From an uncultured Verrucomicrobia subdivision 3 bacterium (GTDB lineage: Bacteria; Verrucomicrobiota; Verrucomicrobiia; Limisphaerales; UBA11358): a DNA stretch of 64,000 nucleotides. Under the pieces are notes generated by a model, which did not search any database, was not told the origin of the DNA, and saw nothing but the letters and a program-made list of their open reading frames with translations. Where the stretch lies: the NCBI GenBank assembly GCA_903858275.1, contig CAIOIC010000126.1, positions 53,082-117,081 on the forward strand, read 5' to 3'. Each line of letters opens with the position of its first letter. Position 1 is the stretch's first letter. Shown piece by piece: positions 17,663 through 25,183 of the stretch. The position numbers were made by a program, and so were the translations under genes.

Positions 17663-18328
17663 TTAGCGCACGAGGCGGACGGTCTGCATGCAGCGATACC
17701 ACTCCCGCAGGTTCGGCAGCGACTTGGGCAACGCGTAGTGGCCGGTGTAAAGGAAATTGCCAATCATTCCGAACAGTTCAAAGTCCACGAACAGCGGACG
17801 ATCACCCAGAAGAAACTCCGAGTGCGCCAGCATCTGTTCGCAGGGGCGGAGCAGTTGTTCAAGCTGGCGGAGCAAGTCTTTTTGCTGGGCGCGCCACTGG
17901 TCAACGCAGCCGCGTCCGAACTTGCGCTCCTTGTGGCGCAGGAACGGAAGCTCGTCGGCCTTCGTCACAAACTCGCGCCAGTAAATATCGTTCAACTTGA
18001 AGCCGACCGCTTCGATTTCATGCTCGAAATAGCGCCAGAGAACCGATTGCTCACCTTCGCGCGCCACCGGAAACAGGCCGAGCTTGAGTTTGGCGTCGAG
18101 ATGCCTAGCGATGTCCTGCGTGTCGTCGCCCGACTCATAGATGACTTTTGCGCCGTCGCGGATGACCGGCACGGCGTAGTATTTTCCCTTCGTCAGCTTC
18201 CAGACCAGCGAACGGTCGCCGTAGGCTTTGGGCAGGTTGGTGATTTTGAATTTCGCGCCGGAAAATTCCAAGATGCGCCGCTGCACGATGCAGAACGGAC
18301 TCCACGGAGCCTGGACGAGTTCAATCAT
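17663..18328 (-). CDS. Glutathione S-transferase family protein
   Basis: The 221-residue protein has a thioredoxin-like N-terminal domain (ELVQAPWSPFCIVQRRILEFSG region, then KYYAVPVIRDG and YESGDDTQDIARHLD) and an all-helical C-terminal domain (about 90-215) with the LLGDRPLFVDFELFGM motif that caps GST folds. The PFC near the start sits where glutathione-binding Ser/Cys residues lie. Probably a cytoplasmic thiol transferase or detoxification enzyme. An upstream TTG in frame is less likely than the ATG at 18328. It is divergent from the coiled-coil gene at 18410. Confidence 0.75.
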   Translation of the reverse strand: MIELVQAPWSPFCIVQRRILEFSGAKFKITNLPKAYGDRSLVWKLTKGKYYAVPVIRDGAKVIYESGDDTQDIARHLDAKLKLGLFPVAREGEQSVLWRYFEHEIEAVGFKLNDIYWREFVTKADELPFLRHKERKFGRGCVDQWRAQQKDLLRQLEQLLRPCEQMLAHSEFLLGDRPLFVDFELFGMIGNFLYTGHYALPKSLPNLREWYRCMQTVRLVR

Positions 18329-18409
18329 GCCCCATATTTCGGCCAACCGGCGCCGGAATTCAAGCGGAAAGCCGCTTTACTCTTTTTCGCGCGGAGCTAG
18401 AATCGCCAC

Positions 18410-19084
18410 ATGGCTGGCGAATACGATTCCACCGAATTTATTGACACCGATTTTCTGGCGCAGAAATCGCCGTCCACCTCGTCGGCATCCGCTTACGGCC
18501 GCGCGCCCTCCCCGGATGATGTGAACCGCAAGGTCGTCGAGGCGCAGCAAAAACTCGTTGAACTCAAGCGCGCGCAAGAAGAACTGGAACGCGAACGGGC
18601 CGGCCTGGAGGAACTCCGCCGCCGGCAAAATGAATTCCAGACCGGCCGCGACGAAGTCATCCAGAACCTCACGCGCGGCCTCGGCCTGCTGGAAGAAGCG
18701 GAATTTGTCGCCCGGCGCGATGCCGAGCAGATGGTCAAGACGGTCGGCGATTTCCGCGCCGCGCTGGCCAAGGTGCAGACGATCAACGACCAGACCTGGA
18801 CGAAGGAAAATTTCCAGGTGGAACTCACCCGCGCGCTGACGACGATTGAAAACGCGCGGATGGAATGGAATTCCGCGCGGCTGAAAATCTCCGCGCTGGC
18901 CGGCGAAACCAAAGATGCCGCCACCTCGCTGGACAGAAATGCCTCGCCGGCTGCCGCCGCGCCGTCGCTGGCGGAACTGCCGTTCGGCCAGCTTTGCAAA
19001 ATCGGGCTGGCGATGACGTGGCCGCTGCTGCTGGCGGCCCTCGGCGCGCTGGGCGTTTTCATCGCCATTCTCCTGCGAAAGTGA
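18410..19084 (+). CDS. Coiled-coil protein with C-terminal membrane anchor, function unknown
   Basis: The 224-residue protein has a disordered Ser-rich start (1-40), a long charged coiled coil (about 40-165, rich in EELERER-type heptads) and one C-terminal membrane helix (about 200-220), so the bulk probably faces the cytoplasm. I do not recognise a family. The next gene, six bases downstream, encodes another protein with a short coiled coil and C-terminal membrane helix, so the two are probably co-expressed and may form a complex. The methyltransferase gene follows with a stop/start overlap region. Confidence 0.7.
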   Translation: MAGEYDSTEFIDTDFLAQKSPSTSSASAYGRAPSPDDVNRKVVEAQQKLVELKRAQEELERERAGLEELRRRQNEFQTGRDEVIQNLTRGLGLLEEAEFVARRDAEQMVKTVGDFRAALAKVQTINDQTWTKENFQVELTRALTTIENARMEWNSARLKISALAGETKDAATSLDRNASPAAAAPSLAELPFGQLCKIGLAMTWPLLLAALGALGVFIAILLRK

Positions 19085-19090
19085 GGCTGC

Positions 19091-19615
19091 ATGGGTTTGC
19101 TGAAAAAAAATCCGGATCCGATTTCCGACAAGGCGCGCGCGCTGAGCGCCGAGATCGCCGCGCTCGAAGCCGAGATCAAAAAACTCGATTCGCAACTGGC
19201 GCGGCCGAGCGAACCCAAGTTCCGCTCCACCACCACGCCGGCGTATGGAAACTTTCCCCACGCGGCGGCAAAACCCGCGCCCACGCCGACGCCCAAGACC
19301 AGCGAACCCGTTTTTGAAAAGATCGGCAGCACCCAGCTGACTTCGCGCGCCGAGAACGAGGTGCCGGAGCTGTTCAACGAACTGGGCATCCGCAAATACG
19401 ACCTGCCCGCGCTGTTCAACCGGCTGCGCAACCATCTGCGCGGCCCGACGACGAGCAATCCGCGCCTGGTGAACTACCTCGCCGCCGGCGGCGTCCAAGG
19501 CCTGCGCCCGCTGCGCTACGAGAAGCGTGTCGCCCGCAACCGCTTCATCTGGCTCGTGGTCATCGTCTCCATCGTGCTGTTCGGCCTGTTCTACGTTTTG
19601 CTGCCGCGGCATTGA
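19091..19615 (+). CDS. Small membrane-anchored protein, function unknown
   Basis: The 174-residue protein starts with a short coiled coil (about 15-40; LSAEIAALEAEIKKLDSQLA), has a Pro/Thr-rich linker (50-75), a conserved-looking middle (VPELFNELGIRKYDLPALFNRLRNH, here split across 110-140) and one C-terminal membrane helix (about 152-171). I recognise no family. It lies between the upstream coiled-coil gene (6 bases) and the alkyl-DNA methyltransferase gene (2 bases), so the three are probably one operon. Confidence 0.7.
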   Translation: MGLLKKNPDPISDKARALSAEIAALEAEIKKLDSQLARPSEPKFRSTTTPAYGNFPHAAAKPAPTPTPKTSEPVFEKIGSTQLTSRAENEVPELFNELGIRKYDLPALFNRLRNHLRGPTTSNPRLVNYLAAGGVQGLRPLRYEKRVARNRFIWLVVIVSIVLFGLFYVLLPRH

Positions 19616-19617
19616 AA

Positions 19618-20115
19618 ATGAAAACCCCGCCCGTCGAACTGCCGGCAATAACCGACGACGGCGAATTCACAGCCCGCTATTCGGAAGCCGGCCTGACGGA
19701 ATTGAGTTTTCCAGAGGCGGGGCGAGCGTCCGCGCCAGCCGCGAACAAAGGAACCATCCCCGGCAAAATCCTCGACTGGCACCGGCTTACGGAAGCCGCG
19801 CTGAAAGCCATTCTCGCCGGACACCAACCCAAAAAGTTTCCACCGCTGGATCTGGCCGGAACGGCCTTCCAGAAAAGTGTCTGGCAGTCGCTGCGGAAAA
19901 TTCCCGTCGGCCGGACGAAGAGCTACGGCGAAATTGCGGAGGCGATCGGCCGGCCCAAGGCGGTCCGCGCCGTGGGCGGGGCTTGCGGGGCGAATCCGGT
20001 GCCGGTGCTGGTGCCCTGCCACCGCGTGCTGGCGGCGAATGGAAAGATCGGCGGCTTCTCCGGCGGCTTGGAGCGGAAACGCCGGCTGTTGGCGCGTGAA
20101 GGCTTGAAAATCTAA
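19618..20115 (+). CDS. ogt: Methylated-DNA-protein cysteine methyltransferase
   Basis: The 165-residue protein ends in the classical suicide methyltransferase domain with VLVPCHRVL (acceptor Cys at about 134), preceded by the helix-turn-helix (SYGEIAEAIGRPKAVRAVGGA) and followed by GGFSGGLERKRRLL. It repairs O6-alkylguanine by moving the alkyl group to its own cysteine. The N-terminal domain is poorly conserved and contains a dispersed-repeat word in frame (residues about 33-42). A TTG at 19612 overlaps the upstream stop; the ATG at 19618 is preferred. Confidence 0.9.
   Translation: MKTPPVELPAITDDGEFTARYSEAGLTELSFPEAGRASAPAANKGTIPGKILDWHRLTEAALKAILAGHQPKKFPPLDLAGTAFQKSVWQSLRKIPVGRTKSYGEIAEAIGRPKAVRAVGGACGANPVPVLVPCHRVLAANGKIGGFSGGLERKRRLLAREGLKI
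19716..19741. repeat. Dispersed repeat word inside the methyltransferase ORF
   Basis: GGCGGGGCGAGCGTCCGCGC and the next six bases match one arm of the inverted repeat at 1582-1606, with few differences. Here the word is read in frame (GRASAPAA) inside the variable N-terminal domain of the methyltransferase, away from the catalytic domain. Confidence 0.6.
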
Positions 20116-20160
20116 CGGTGGAAATTTCCGCGTGAGAGATGACACTTCAAGTCAGTCCCC

Positions 20161-20511
20161 TTGAGCGTCTTGAATGATACCGAGCAACCGGACAAATATC
20201 AGCCGCCTATTGCCATTGCCGGCTGTTCGTGTTTTTTCTGTTTGGTATTCATGCTTCGCGTCGCCCGACCGGCTGTATTGCTTCTCAATGTCTGGTGGGC
20301 TGAGTTGTTGGTTTTAGCATCGCTGCCATTCATCGTTACTTTTGCGATTCTTTATCGTAGCGGCTGGCATCGGGAAACGGGCAAAATGAAACGCATCTTC
20401 TTTCTGCTTCTGTTTTCCTTCGTTATCTTGTGCAGCGTTGCATTTATAGCTGTCGTTGGCTTGGCTGTGTTATCTGTTTATGTTTATAGATACACCGCTT
20501 TCCACTTTTAA
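20161..20511 (+). CDS. Possible small three-helix membrane protein
   Basis: An open frame of 116 codons encodes three hydrophobic segments (about 18-36, 42-64 and 77-108) and no recognised motif. The only early starts are TTG codons (20161 and 20170), which lowers confidence. Its DNA is more AT-rich than its neighbours. It follows the methyltransferase gene by 45 bases on the same strand and is convergent with the GH127-like gene. It could be real or a relic; codon statistics would decide. Confidence 0.4.
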   Translation: MSVLNDTEQPDKYQPPIAIAGCSCFFCLVFMLRVARPAVLLLNVWWAELLVLASLPFIVTFAILYRSGWHRETGKMKRIFFLLLFSFVILCSVAFIAVVGLAVLSVYVYRYTAFHF

Positions 20512-20533
20512 ATTACCGCGTATCAGTTAAACC

Positions 20534-22858
20534 CTATTTTCCCGACAAGACCGGATAGCAGGTGAAGACCTGATCCGTCACCTGCCAGTAAGGGATGTAT
20601 TCATGAGCGGCGTCGCCCGCGATGGTGAAATGCAACGGCTGCCCGGGCTTGGGGGTAAGCTGTTTCAGCAGGTTCGCCGGACTGGACGCGAGGGTGGCCC
20701 CAAGTTTTTCATCCACGGAGCCGACCAAAGCCAGCAGGATCGGCCCGTATTCCAAGGCATAACGTTCCTGTCCGGCGACGCGCTCGGCCCCTTCATAGTG
20801 CGTGAGCTTGAAGGCCATCGGCAGGCTGAAGGTGATGGTGTCGCCATCGGACCAGGTCCGGTCCAGCACGGCATAGCTGCCAGGTTTGCCGATGGCCACC
20901 TTGAGTCCGTTGACCAGGATGGGCATTTTTGCGGCGGCCCACGCCGGCACGCGGAGACGGAGCTTGGCTTTCACCGGCGAGGAAACTTTCAGGCTCAACC
21001 GCACGTCGGGCTGGAGCGGAAAGGCCGTTTCCATCTTCAGCTTCAGCGCCTGGCCTTTGATCTGCCAATCAATCGTGGAGGGCGCGAACAGGTCGATCAA
21101 CAATCCGTCCCCGGCCAGCGTGTAGATGTATTCCGGCAGGGAACCATAAAACCGCGTGCCCTGCCCTTCGCAGCAGGAGTTGATGCAGATTTTGCGTTTG
21201 AAATCCTTTTTGCCGACCAGATTGGCGTGATAAAAAATGCCGTCGGCGCCCACCTGATTGGCGAGGCCGACGTTGTAGATGGATTTCTCGATCTCATTGA
21301 CGTATTTCTCCTCGTTCGGATACAGCAGATGGAAGCGCTGGTTAAAGCACGCCCAGAACACGCTGCCGCAGAGTTCGCCGGTGTGCTCGTGCAGCAGATA
21401 GGACTTGGGCGGATACGCATCCTCCTCGCAAATCGCGATGCTGCCGCCGACGTGTTCCCAGTAATCATGATAAAGCTCCCAGCCGCCCAGCGACGCCTGC
21501 AGGTAAAGTTTATTGCCGGTCGCGCGATAAAGGTCCAGATACGGCTCCAGCGAGGTGATGAGGTAATTGTGCGGATGATCGTAGGGATATTTCCAGATGG
21601 CTTCCGGCGCGCGGCCGGCCAGCTGCTTCAGCCAGTAATTCTCCTGAAAATAGCGCTGGATGACCTGCAGGTCTTCCGGCTGGCCGACCGGCGTGAAATA
21701 CATGCGCGCGTTGGCGATCATCCCCTGCACGCCCTGCCCCGCGCGCCGGAGCAGCTCGGGCCGGTAAGGATTTTTGTCAAACCAATCGTAGTAACCGCGC
21801 AAGAGCGGGAAGGCCTTGGGATTGCCGGCGTAACCGGCCTCGATCAAACCGTGCGTCAGCCAGGCGCGGGTGTAGGCGGCGCGTTCGCTGGTGAAAATGG
21901 TGTCCTCCGGATAAGCCATGATGTAGCCATTCGGCTGGCGGCAATCGGCAATGCCGTCCACGAGCGAGTTCATGCGCATGCGCAATTCCGCGTGATCCAG
22001 CCAGCGCAGCGTGTTGCCCGCGCCCATCAGGAACCGCCCGGCGCAGGAACCGGCGAGCGCCTCTTCCCAGAATTTATCCGGCTTGCGCAAGTCCGGCGGA
22101 TTGGGCTGGCCGGCGCGCGTGCGAAATTCCCGCAGCATCTCGTCCACCGTGTAGGCTTTCAGCAGATAATCAATGTTGTTGCGCATCGCGGTTTCCAAGA
22201 CCCCGCCATTCAACTGAACCCCGCGCAGCGGTTTCTGGACCTGGTTCGGAACCGGTTTCCATTGTGACGCCGGGATGATGTTGCCGGGATTGTCCGTGAC
22301 CACGCCCTCGCCTTGCGGCCGGGGATGGCGCGTCAGCAAAGTCACGCCCAGATTGCCCTTGGCGGAATCCGCCACCGGCCGGCCCTCGGCCACATCCCGC
22401 CCGCCCGACCAGACCTCCAGCTTGGAAAGCTCGAACTTACCCTTGCGCAACCGCGTGGCCGTCAGGCGCACATAACGGCCGCTGACCCCGCTGGCCGGAA
22501 AGAGACCCACCACATCGCCCGGGCTCGGAACATCGGCCACCGTGTGGTCGGCGATCAGCACGCTGGTCTTGAAATCCGGTTCCCCGGCGGCTTCCAGCTT
22601 GAAGCGGACCGGAAAACCCGGCGCATCCGTGCCGTAGCCATTGAGGAGCGGCAACAGCTTGACCGTGTCAATCTTGACCGACTTGCCCAAGTCCACTTGC
22701 AGCCAATGGACGGCATCGTTGCTGCCGGCGGACTTGAAGACGTAGCCGCGCGGCGTGAACCGCGCGATGCGCTCCACCCCCATCGGCGCATCGGCGGCGC
22801 CGGCGACCAAACCAAAAGCCAATAAAGCGACCTGGATCAATCTGACATTCATAATCAT
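20534..22858 (-). CDS. Secreted GH127-like hydrolase with N-terminal F5/8-type domain
   Basis: The 774-residue protein has a signal peptide (about 1-22), a discoidin/F5-8 type carbohydrate-binding-like domain (about 30-150; HWLQVDLGKSVKIDTVKLLP, SGRYVRLTATRLR) and a DUF1680/GH127 catalytic region (about 200-774; RAYTRAWLTHGLIEAG, EDAYPPKSYLLHEHTGE, KICINSCCEGQGTRFYGSLP). The CC pair near 555 corresponds to the Cys site of GH127 enzymes. It probably cleaves terminal arabinofuranose or related sugars outside the cytoplasm. It is distinct from the GH127-like protein at 3969, which lacks the F5/8 domain. Two close ATG starts exist (22858, 22852). Confidence 0.78.
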   Translation of the reverse strand: MIMNVRLIQVALLAFGLVAGAADAPMGVERIARFTPRGYVFKSAGSNDAVHWLQVDLGKSVKIDTVKLLPLLNGYGTDAPGFPVRFKLEAAGEPDFKTSVLIADHTVADVPSPGDVVGLFPASGVSGRYVRLTATRLRKGKFELSKLEVWSGGRDVAEGRPVADSAKGNLGVTLLTRHPRPQGEGVVTDNPGNIIPASQWKPVPNQVQKPLRGVQLNGGVLETAMRNNIDYLLKAYTVDEMLREFRTRAGQPNPPDLRKPDKFWEEALAGSCAGRFLMGAGNTLRWLDHAELRMRMNSLVDGIADCRQPNGYIMAYPEDTIFTSERAAYTRAWLTHGLIEAGYAGNPKAFPLLRGYYDWFDKNPYRPELLRRAGQGVQGMIANARMYFTPVGQPEDLQVIQRYFQENYWLKQLAGRAPEAIWKYPYDHPHNYLITSLEPYLDLYRATGNKLYLQASLGGWELYHDYWEHVGGSIAICEEDAYPPKSYLLHEHTGELCGSVFWACFNQRFHLLYPNEEKYVNEIEKSIYNVGLANQVGADGIFYHANLVGKKDFKRKICINSCCEGQGTRFYGSLPEYIYTLAGDGLLIDLFAPSTIDWQIKGQALKLKMETAFPLQPDVRLSLKVSSPVKAKLRLRVPAWAAAKMPILVNGLKVAIGKPGSYAVLDRTWSDGDTITFSLPMAFKLTHYEGAERVAGQERYALEYGPILLALVGSVDEKLGATLASSPANLLKQLTPKPGQPLHFTIAGDAAHEYIPYWQVTDQVFTCYPVLSGK

Positions 22859-22994
22859 GTTGTTCGTGGTTAAAAGAGTTGAACTTTTTTCCGTTCCCGC
22901 CCGAAATCCGCGCGCGCTGGATAGCGATTCATTCGCTGCGACACCGGGATATGCGGCTAATTAAAACATTAAAACGGCCGGCACTCCAATGATA

Positions 22995-23068
22995 ATTTCT
23001 GCCACAGAGGCACAGAGAACACAGAGTTGGAATTAATTTCTCTATGACCCCTATTTCTCTGTGGTAAT
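22995..23068. repeat. CACAGAG-word intergenic repeat with inverted ends
   Basis: Three near-tandem CACAGAG/ACAGAG words (23003-23026) face an inverted CTCTGTGG (23057-23064), so the element can fold back on CCACAGAG (23002-23009). It lies between the 3' end of mqnA and the 5' end of the GH127-like gene, ending at the mqnA stop. It has the same architecture as the CACGGAT element at 1525, with a different word. Confidence 0.7.
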
Positions 23069-23899
23069 TTACGAAACAAACTTCGGCTCGAACACCGGGC
23101 CGAGGTGGTGTTTGCGGAGCAGCTCGCCGAATTTGGCGATGGCGCGTTTTTCGTCCTCGCCGAGATGGAAGTGGATGTGCCACTCAAAATAATCGCGCCG
23201 GAAATCCGCGTCGAATTCCGCGCGCGTCTCAATGATGGCCTCCAGCGATTCCAGCCCGAAATTCCTGGCTTCCCGCAATTCCCGCCGCAGTTCCCGGCTT
23301 TCGATGCCCCGCCGCAGCGCCCAGACGGCGTAAACAAAGGGCAGATTCGTCATCTCCGTCCACGCGTGGCCGAGGTCAAAAATTTCGTGCGCGTGGGGCG
23401 CGCGCTGAAATTCGATGGCGCGGTCGCCGATGAGCAGCACAAAATCTTTTTCCGCCGCCGCCGCGTAGTTTTCCAGCGGCTTGAACTCCGGCTGCAACCC
23501 GCGTTCGGCGAGCAGCACTTTCAGCAGGTTGACGCTGGTGAGCGAGGCGGGATCGCAGAAAATTTCCTTAACCTCGGCCAGCGGTTTATTGTGCGCGAGA
23601 ATAACGCTGTAAACTTCGCCGAGCGACGCGATGGCCACGCCGTTGAGGATGTCGTAGCGGTCGTTGAGCAGCACCTCGGTGAGGCTGACGAGCGCGGCAT
23701 CCAATTCGTCCCGGCGAAGCATTTCGGCCAGCCGGGCGGGCGTGGCGAAAATGATTTTGCCGGTGAGGCCGTGCGTGAGCGGCGCGGCGTTGAGATATTT
23801 GACCGACCCGATGCGAAACGACGCGGCCTCGCACGCGCCGGAATCCGGCTCTGCGGCGTGGGCACCGGCCATGCGGAGTTTGGGCAGGTCGTCTGACAT
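23069..23899 (-). CDS. mqnA: Chorismate dehydratase of the futalosine menaquinone pathway
   Basis: The 276-residue cytoplasmic protein matches MqnA: RIGSVKYLNAAPLTHGL near the start, then LVSLTEVL, a type 2 periplasmic-binding-like fold and a C-terminal helical tail. MqnA converts chorismate to 3-enolpyruvyl-benzoate, the first step of menaquinone synthesis by the futalosine route. No other mqn gene is in the window. A TTG 12 codons upstream is in frame; the ATG at 23899 is preferred. The last 139 coding bases occur a second time at 53426-53564. Confidence 0.85.
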   Translation of the reverse strand: MSDDLPKLRMAGAHAAEPDSGACEAASFRIGSVKYLNAAPLTHGLTGKIIFATPARLAEMLRRDELDAALVSLTEVLLNDRYDILNGVAIASLGEVYSVILAHNKPLAEVKEIFCDPASLTSVNLLKVLLAERGLQPEFKPLENYAAAAEKDFVLLIGDRAIEFQRAPHAHEIFDLGHAWTEMTNLPFVYAVWALRRGIESRELRRELREARNFGLESLEAIIETRAEFDADFRRDYFEWHIHFHLGEDEKRAIAKFGELLRKHHLGPVFEPKFVS

Positions 23900-23969
23900 C
23901 GGCCGGGATTTTATCGCAAGCGCGGGCGGACGCAATGCGGCAAAGGCGGGCAGCCGTGTTCGGTCTTGT

Positions 23970-24022
23970 TCTTAATCGCAATCATTGTTCCAAGAGAATT
24001 ACGATTATGATTAGGACACCAC
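23970..24022. repeat. GATTA-word intergenic repeat
   Basis: Two facing stretches of the word GATTRYGATTA (TTAATCGCAATCAT on the left, TTACGATTATGATTA on the right) lie between the mqnA and LOG genes. It is short and degenerate, but matches the same style of repeat as the other intergenic elements in the window. Confidence 0.45.
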
Positions 24023-24046
24023 CAAGCGGGCGGCGGTCCTGCTTCA

Positions 24047-25078
24047 TCACAGGCTGTTCAACACATCGATCAACTGCCGCAGGCGGCCGTAATCGTGCCG
24101 GTTGAAACCGAAGGCGATGCGCGCGAGGTCGAGATGCGCCGCGTCTTCCCGCTCTTCCGGCGTGGGCGGGATGATTTTGATGGGTTCGCCGCTGATGATG
24201 TCGGCAAAATCCTCGTTCATCGCCGCGATGGCGGACGGGCTGGGCGCGTATTTAAGCCGGATGACGAACAGGTCTTTCACAAACCGCGTGGAATGGAAGT
24301 TGCGGTAGAAGCGGGTGATGATTTTCACCGCTTCATCGTCGTTGTCGGTGATCTGGTAAAGGTTGAGGTCGTCGGGCGAAATCAATTTGTCGCGCAGCAG
24401 ATGTTCGCGGATGTGCTTGTCCCAGGTTTTCCAGTAGGTGCCGCCGGGTTTGTCCACGAGCACGAGCGGCATGAGCTGGCTTTTGCCGGTCTGCATGAGC
24501 GTGAGCGCCTCGTAGCCTTCGTCCATCGTGCCGAACCCGCCGGGAAACAGCGCAATGGCGTCCGAGTGGCGGATGAAAATGAGCTTGCGCGTGAAGAAAT
24601 AGCGGAAGGTGACGAGTTTATTATCCTTGGCGATGACGGGATTGGCGGATTGTTCCCAGGGCAGGCGGATGTTAGCTCCGAAACTGTTTTCCGGTCCGGC
24701 ACCCTCATGGCCGGCCTGCATGATGCCGGGGCCGGCGCCGGTGATGACCATGAAACCGGCCTCGACCATTTTGCGCCCGAATTCGGCGGCCTGCCGGTAT
24801 TCGGCTTTGCCCGGCTGCGTGCGCGCGGAACCGAAGATGGTGACCTTGCGCTTGTCGGCATACGGCGCAAAGAGGCGGAAGGCGTAGCGCAATTCGCGGA
24901 TCGCGGTCTGGATGACGCGCACGTCGCCGGTGTCCTGCACATCGGTGAGGAGCTTGAGGGCGTTTTCGATGATGTCGGCGACTTCGGCTTCGTTCGCGCC
25001 GCCGCCTTTGGCTTGGATCAGTTCCTGGATCTGCTGGATCAGCTTGGGATCGGAAGACCGGTTGCGGGTATTTTTCAC
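24047..25078 (-). CDS. LOG family protein (Rossmann-fold nucleotide phosphoribohydrolase)
   Basis: The 343-residue protein has the LOG signature PGGFGTMDE and an upstream FGSARTQPG / GAGPGIMQAG nucleotide-binding part. Enzymes of this family cleave nucleoside 5'-monophosphates (cytokinin ribotides in plants and some bacteria). It is longer than the 180-residue classical LOG, with an N-terminal helical region (1-90) and a C-terminal extension, as in the PpnN-like group, so nucleotide salvage is a better guess than cytokinin production. The start is GTG. Confidence 0.75.
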   Translation of the reverse strand: MKNTRNRSSDPKLIQQIQELIQAKGGGANEAEVADIIENALKLLTDVQDTGDVRVIQTAIRELRYAFRLFAPYADKRKVTIFGSARTQPGKAEYRQAAEFGRKMVEAGFMVITGAGPGIMQAGHEGAGPENSFGANIRLPWEQSANPVIAKDNKLVTFRYFFTRKLIFIRHSDAIALFPGGFGTMDEGYEALTLMQTGKSQLMPLVLVDKPGGTYWKTWDKHIREHLLRDKLISPDDLNLYQITDNDDEAVKIITRFYRNFHSTRFVKDLFVIRLKYAPSPSAIAAMNEDFADIISGEPIKIIPPTPEEREDAAHLDLARIAFGFNRHDYGRLRQLIDVLNSL

Positions 25079-25106
25079 GCGGTGAGCATAACGCCCTAAA
25101 CAACTA

Positions 25107-25143
25107 AGGCAATTCCCTCATGGTCATTGCGAGGGAATTGCCT
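25107..25143. repeat. Perfect 13-bp hairpin of the TCATTGCGAGG type
   Basis: AGGCAATTCCCTC (25107-25119) and its exact complement (25131-25143) flank an 11-base loop that includes TCATTGC. The word GTCATTGCGAG occurs in dispersed repeats of many unrelated bacterial genomes. It lies between the malic enzyme and LOG genes, both on the minus strand, where it could act as a transcript-end or processing hairpin; there is no T tract. Confidence 0.75.
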
Positions 25144-25183
25144 CGCGCGGTGAACGGGCAAAATCAACCTGAAATCGCCGGCA

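Noticed and set aside
20603..22267. Open frame of over 550 codons on the plus strand
   Set aside because: It is antisense to the GH127-like gene, rich in Arg/Gln/Val patterns typical of frames opposite GC-rich genes, and has no signal or motif.
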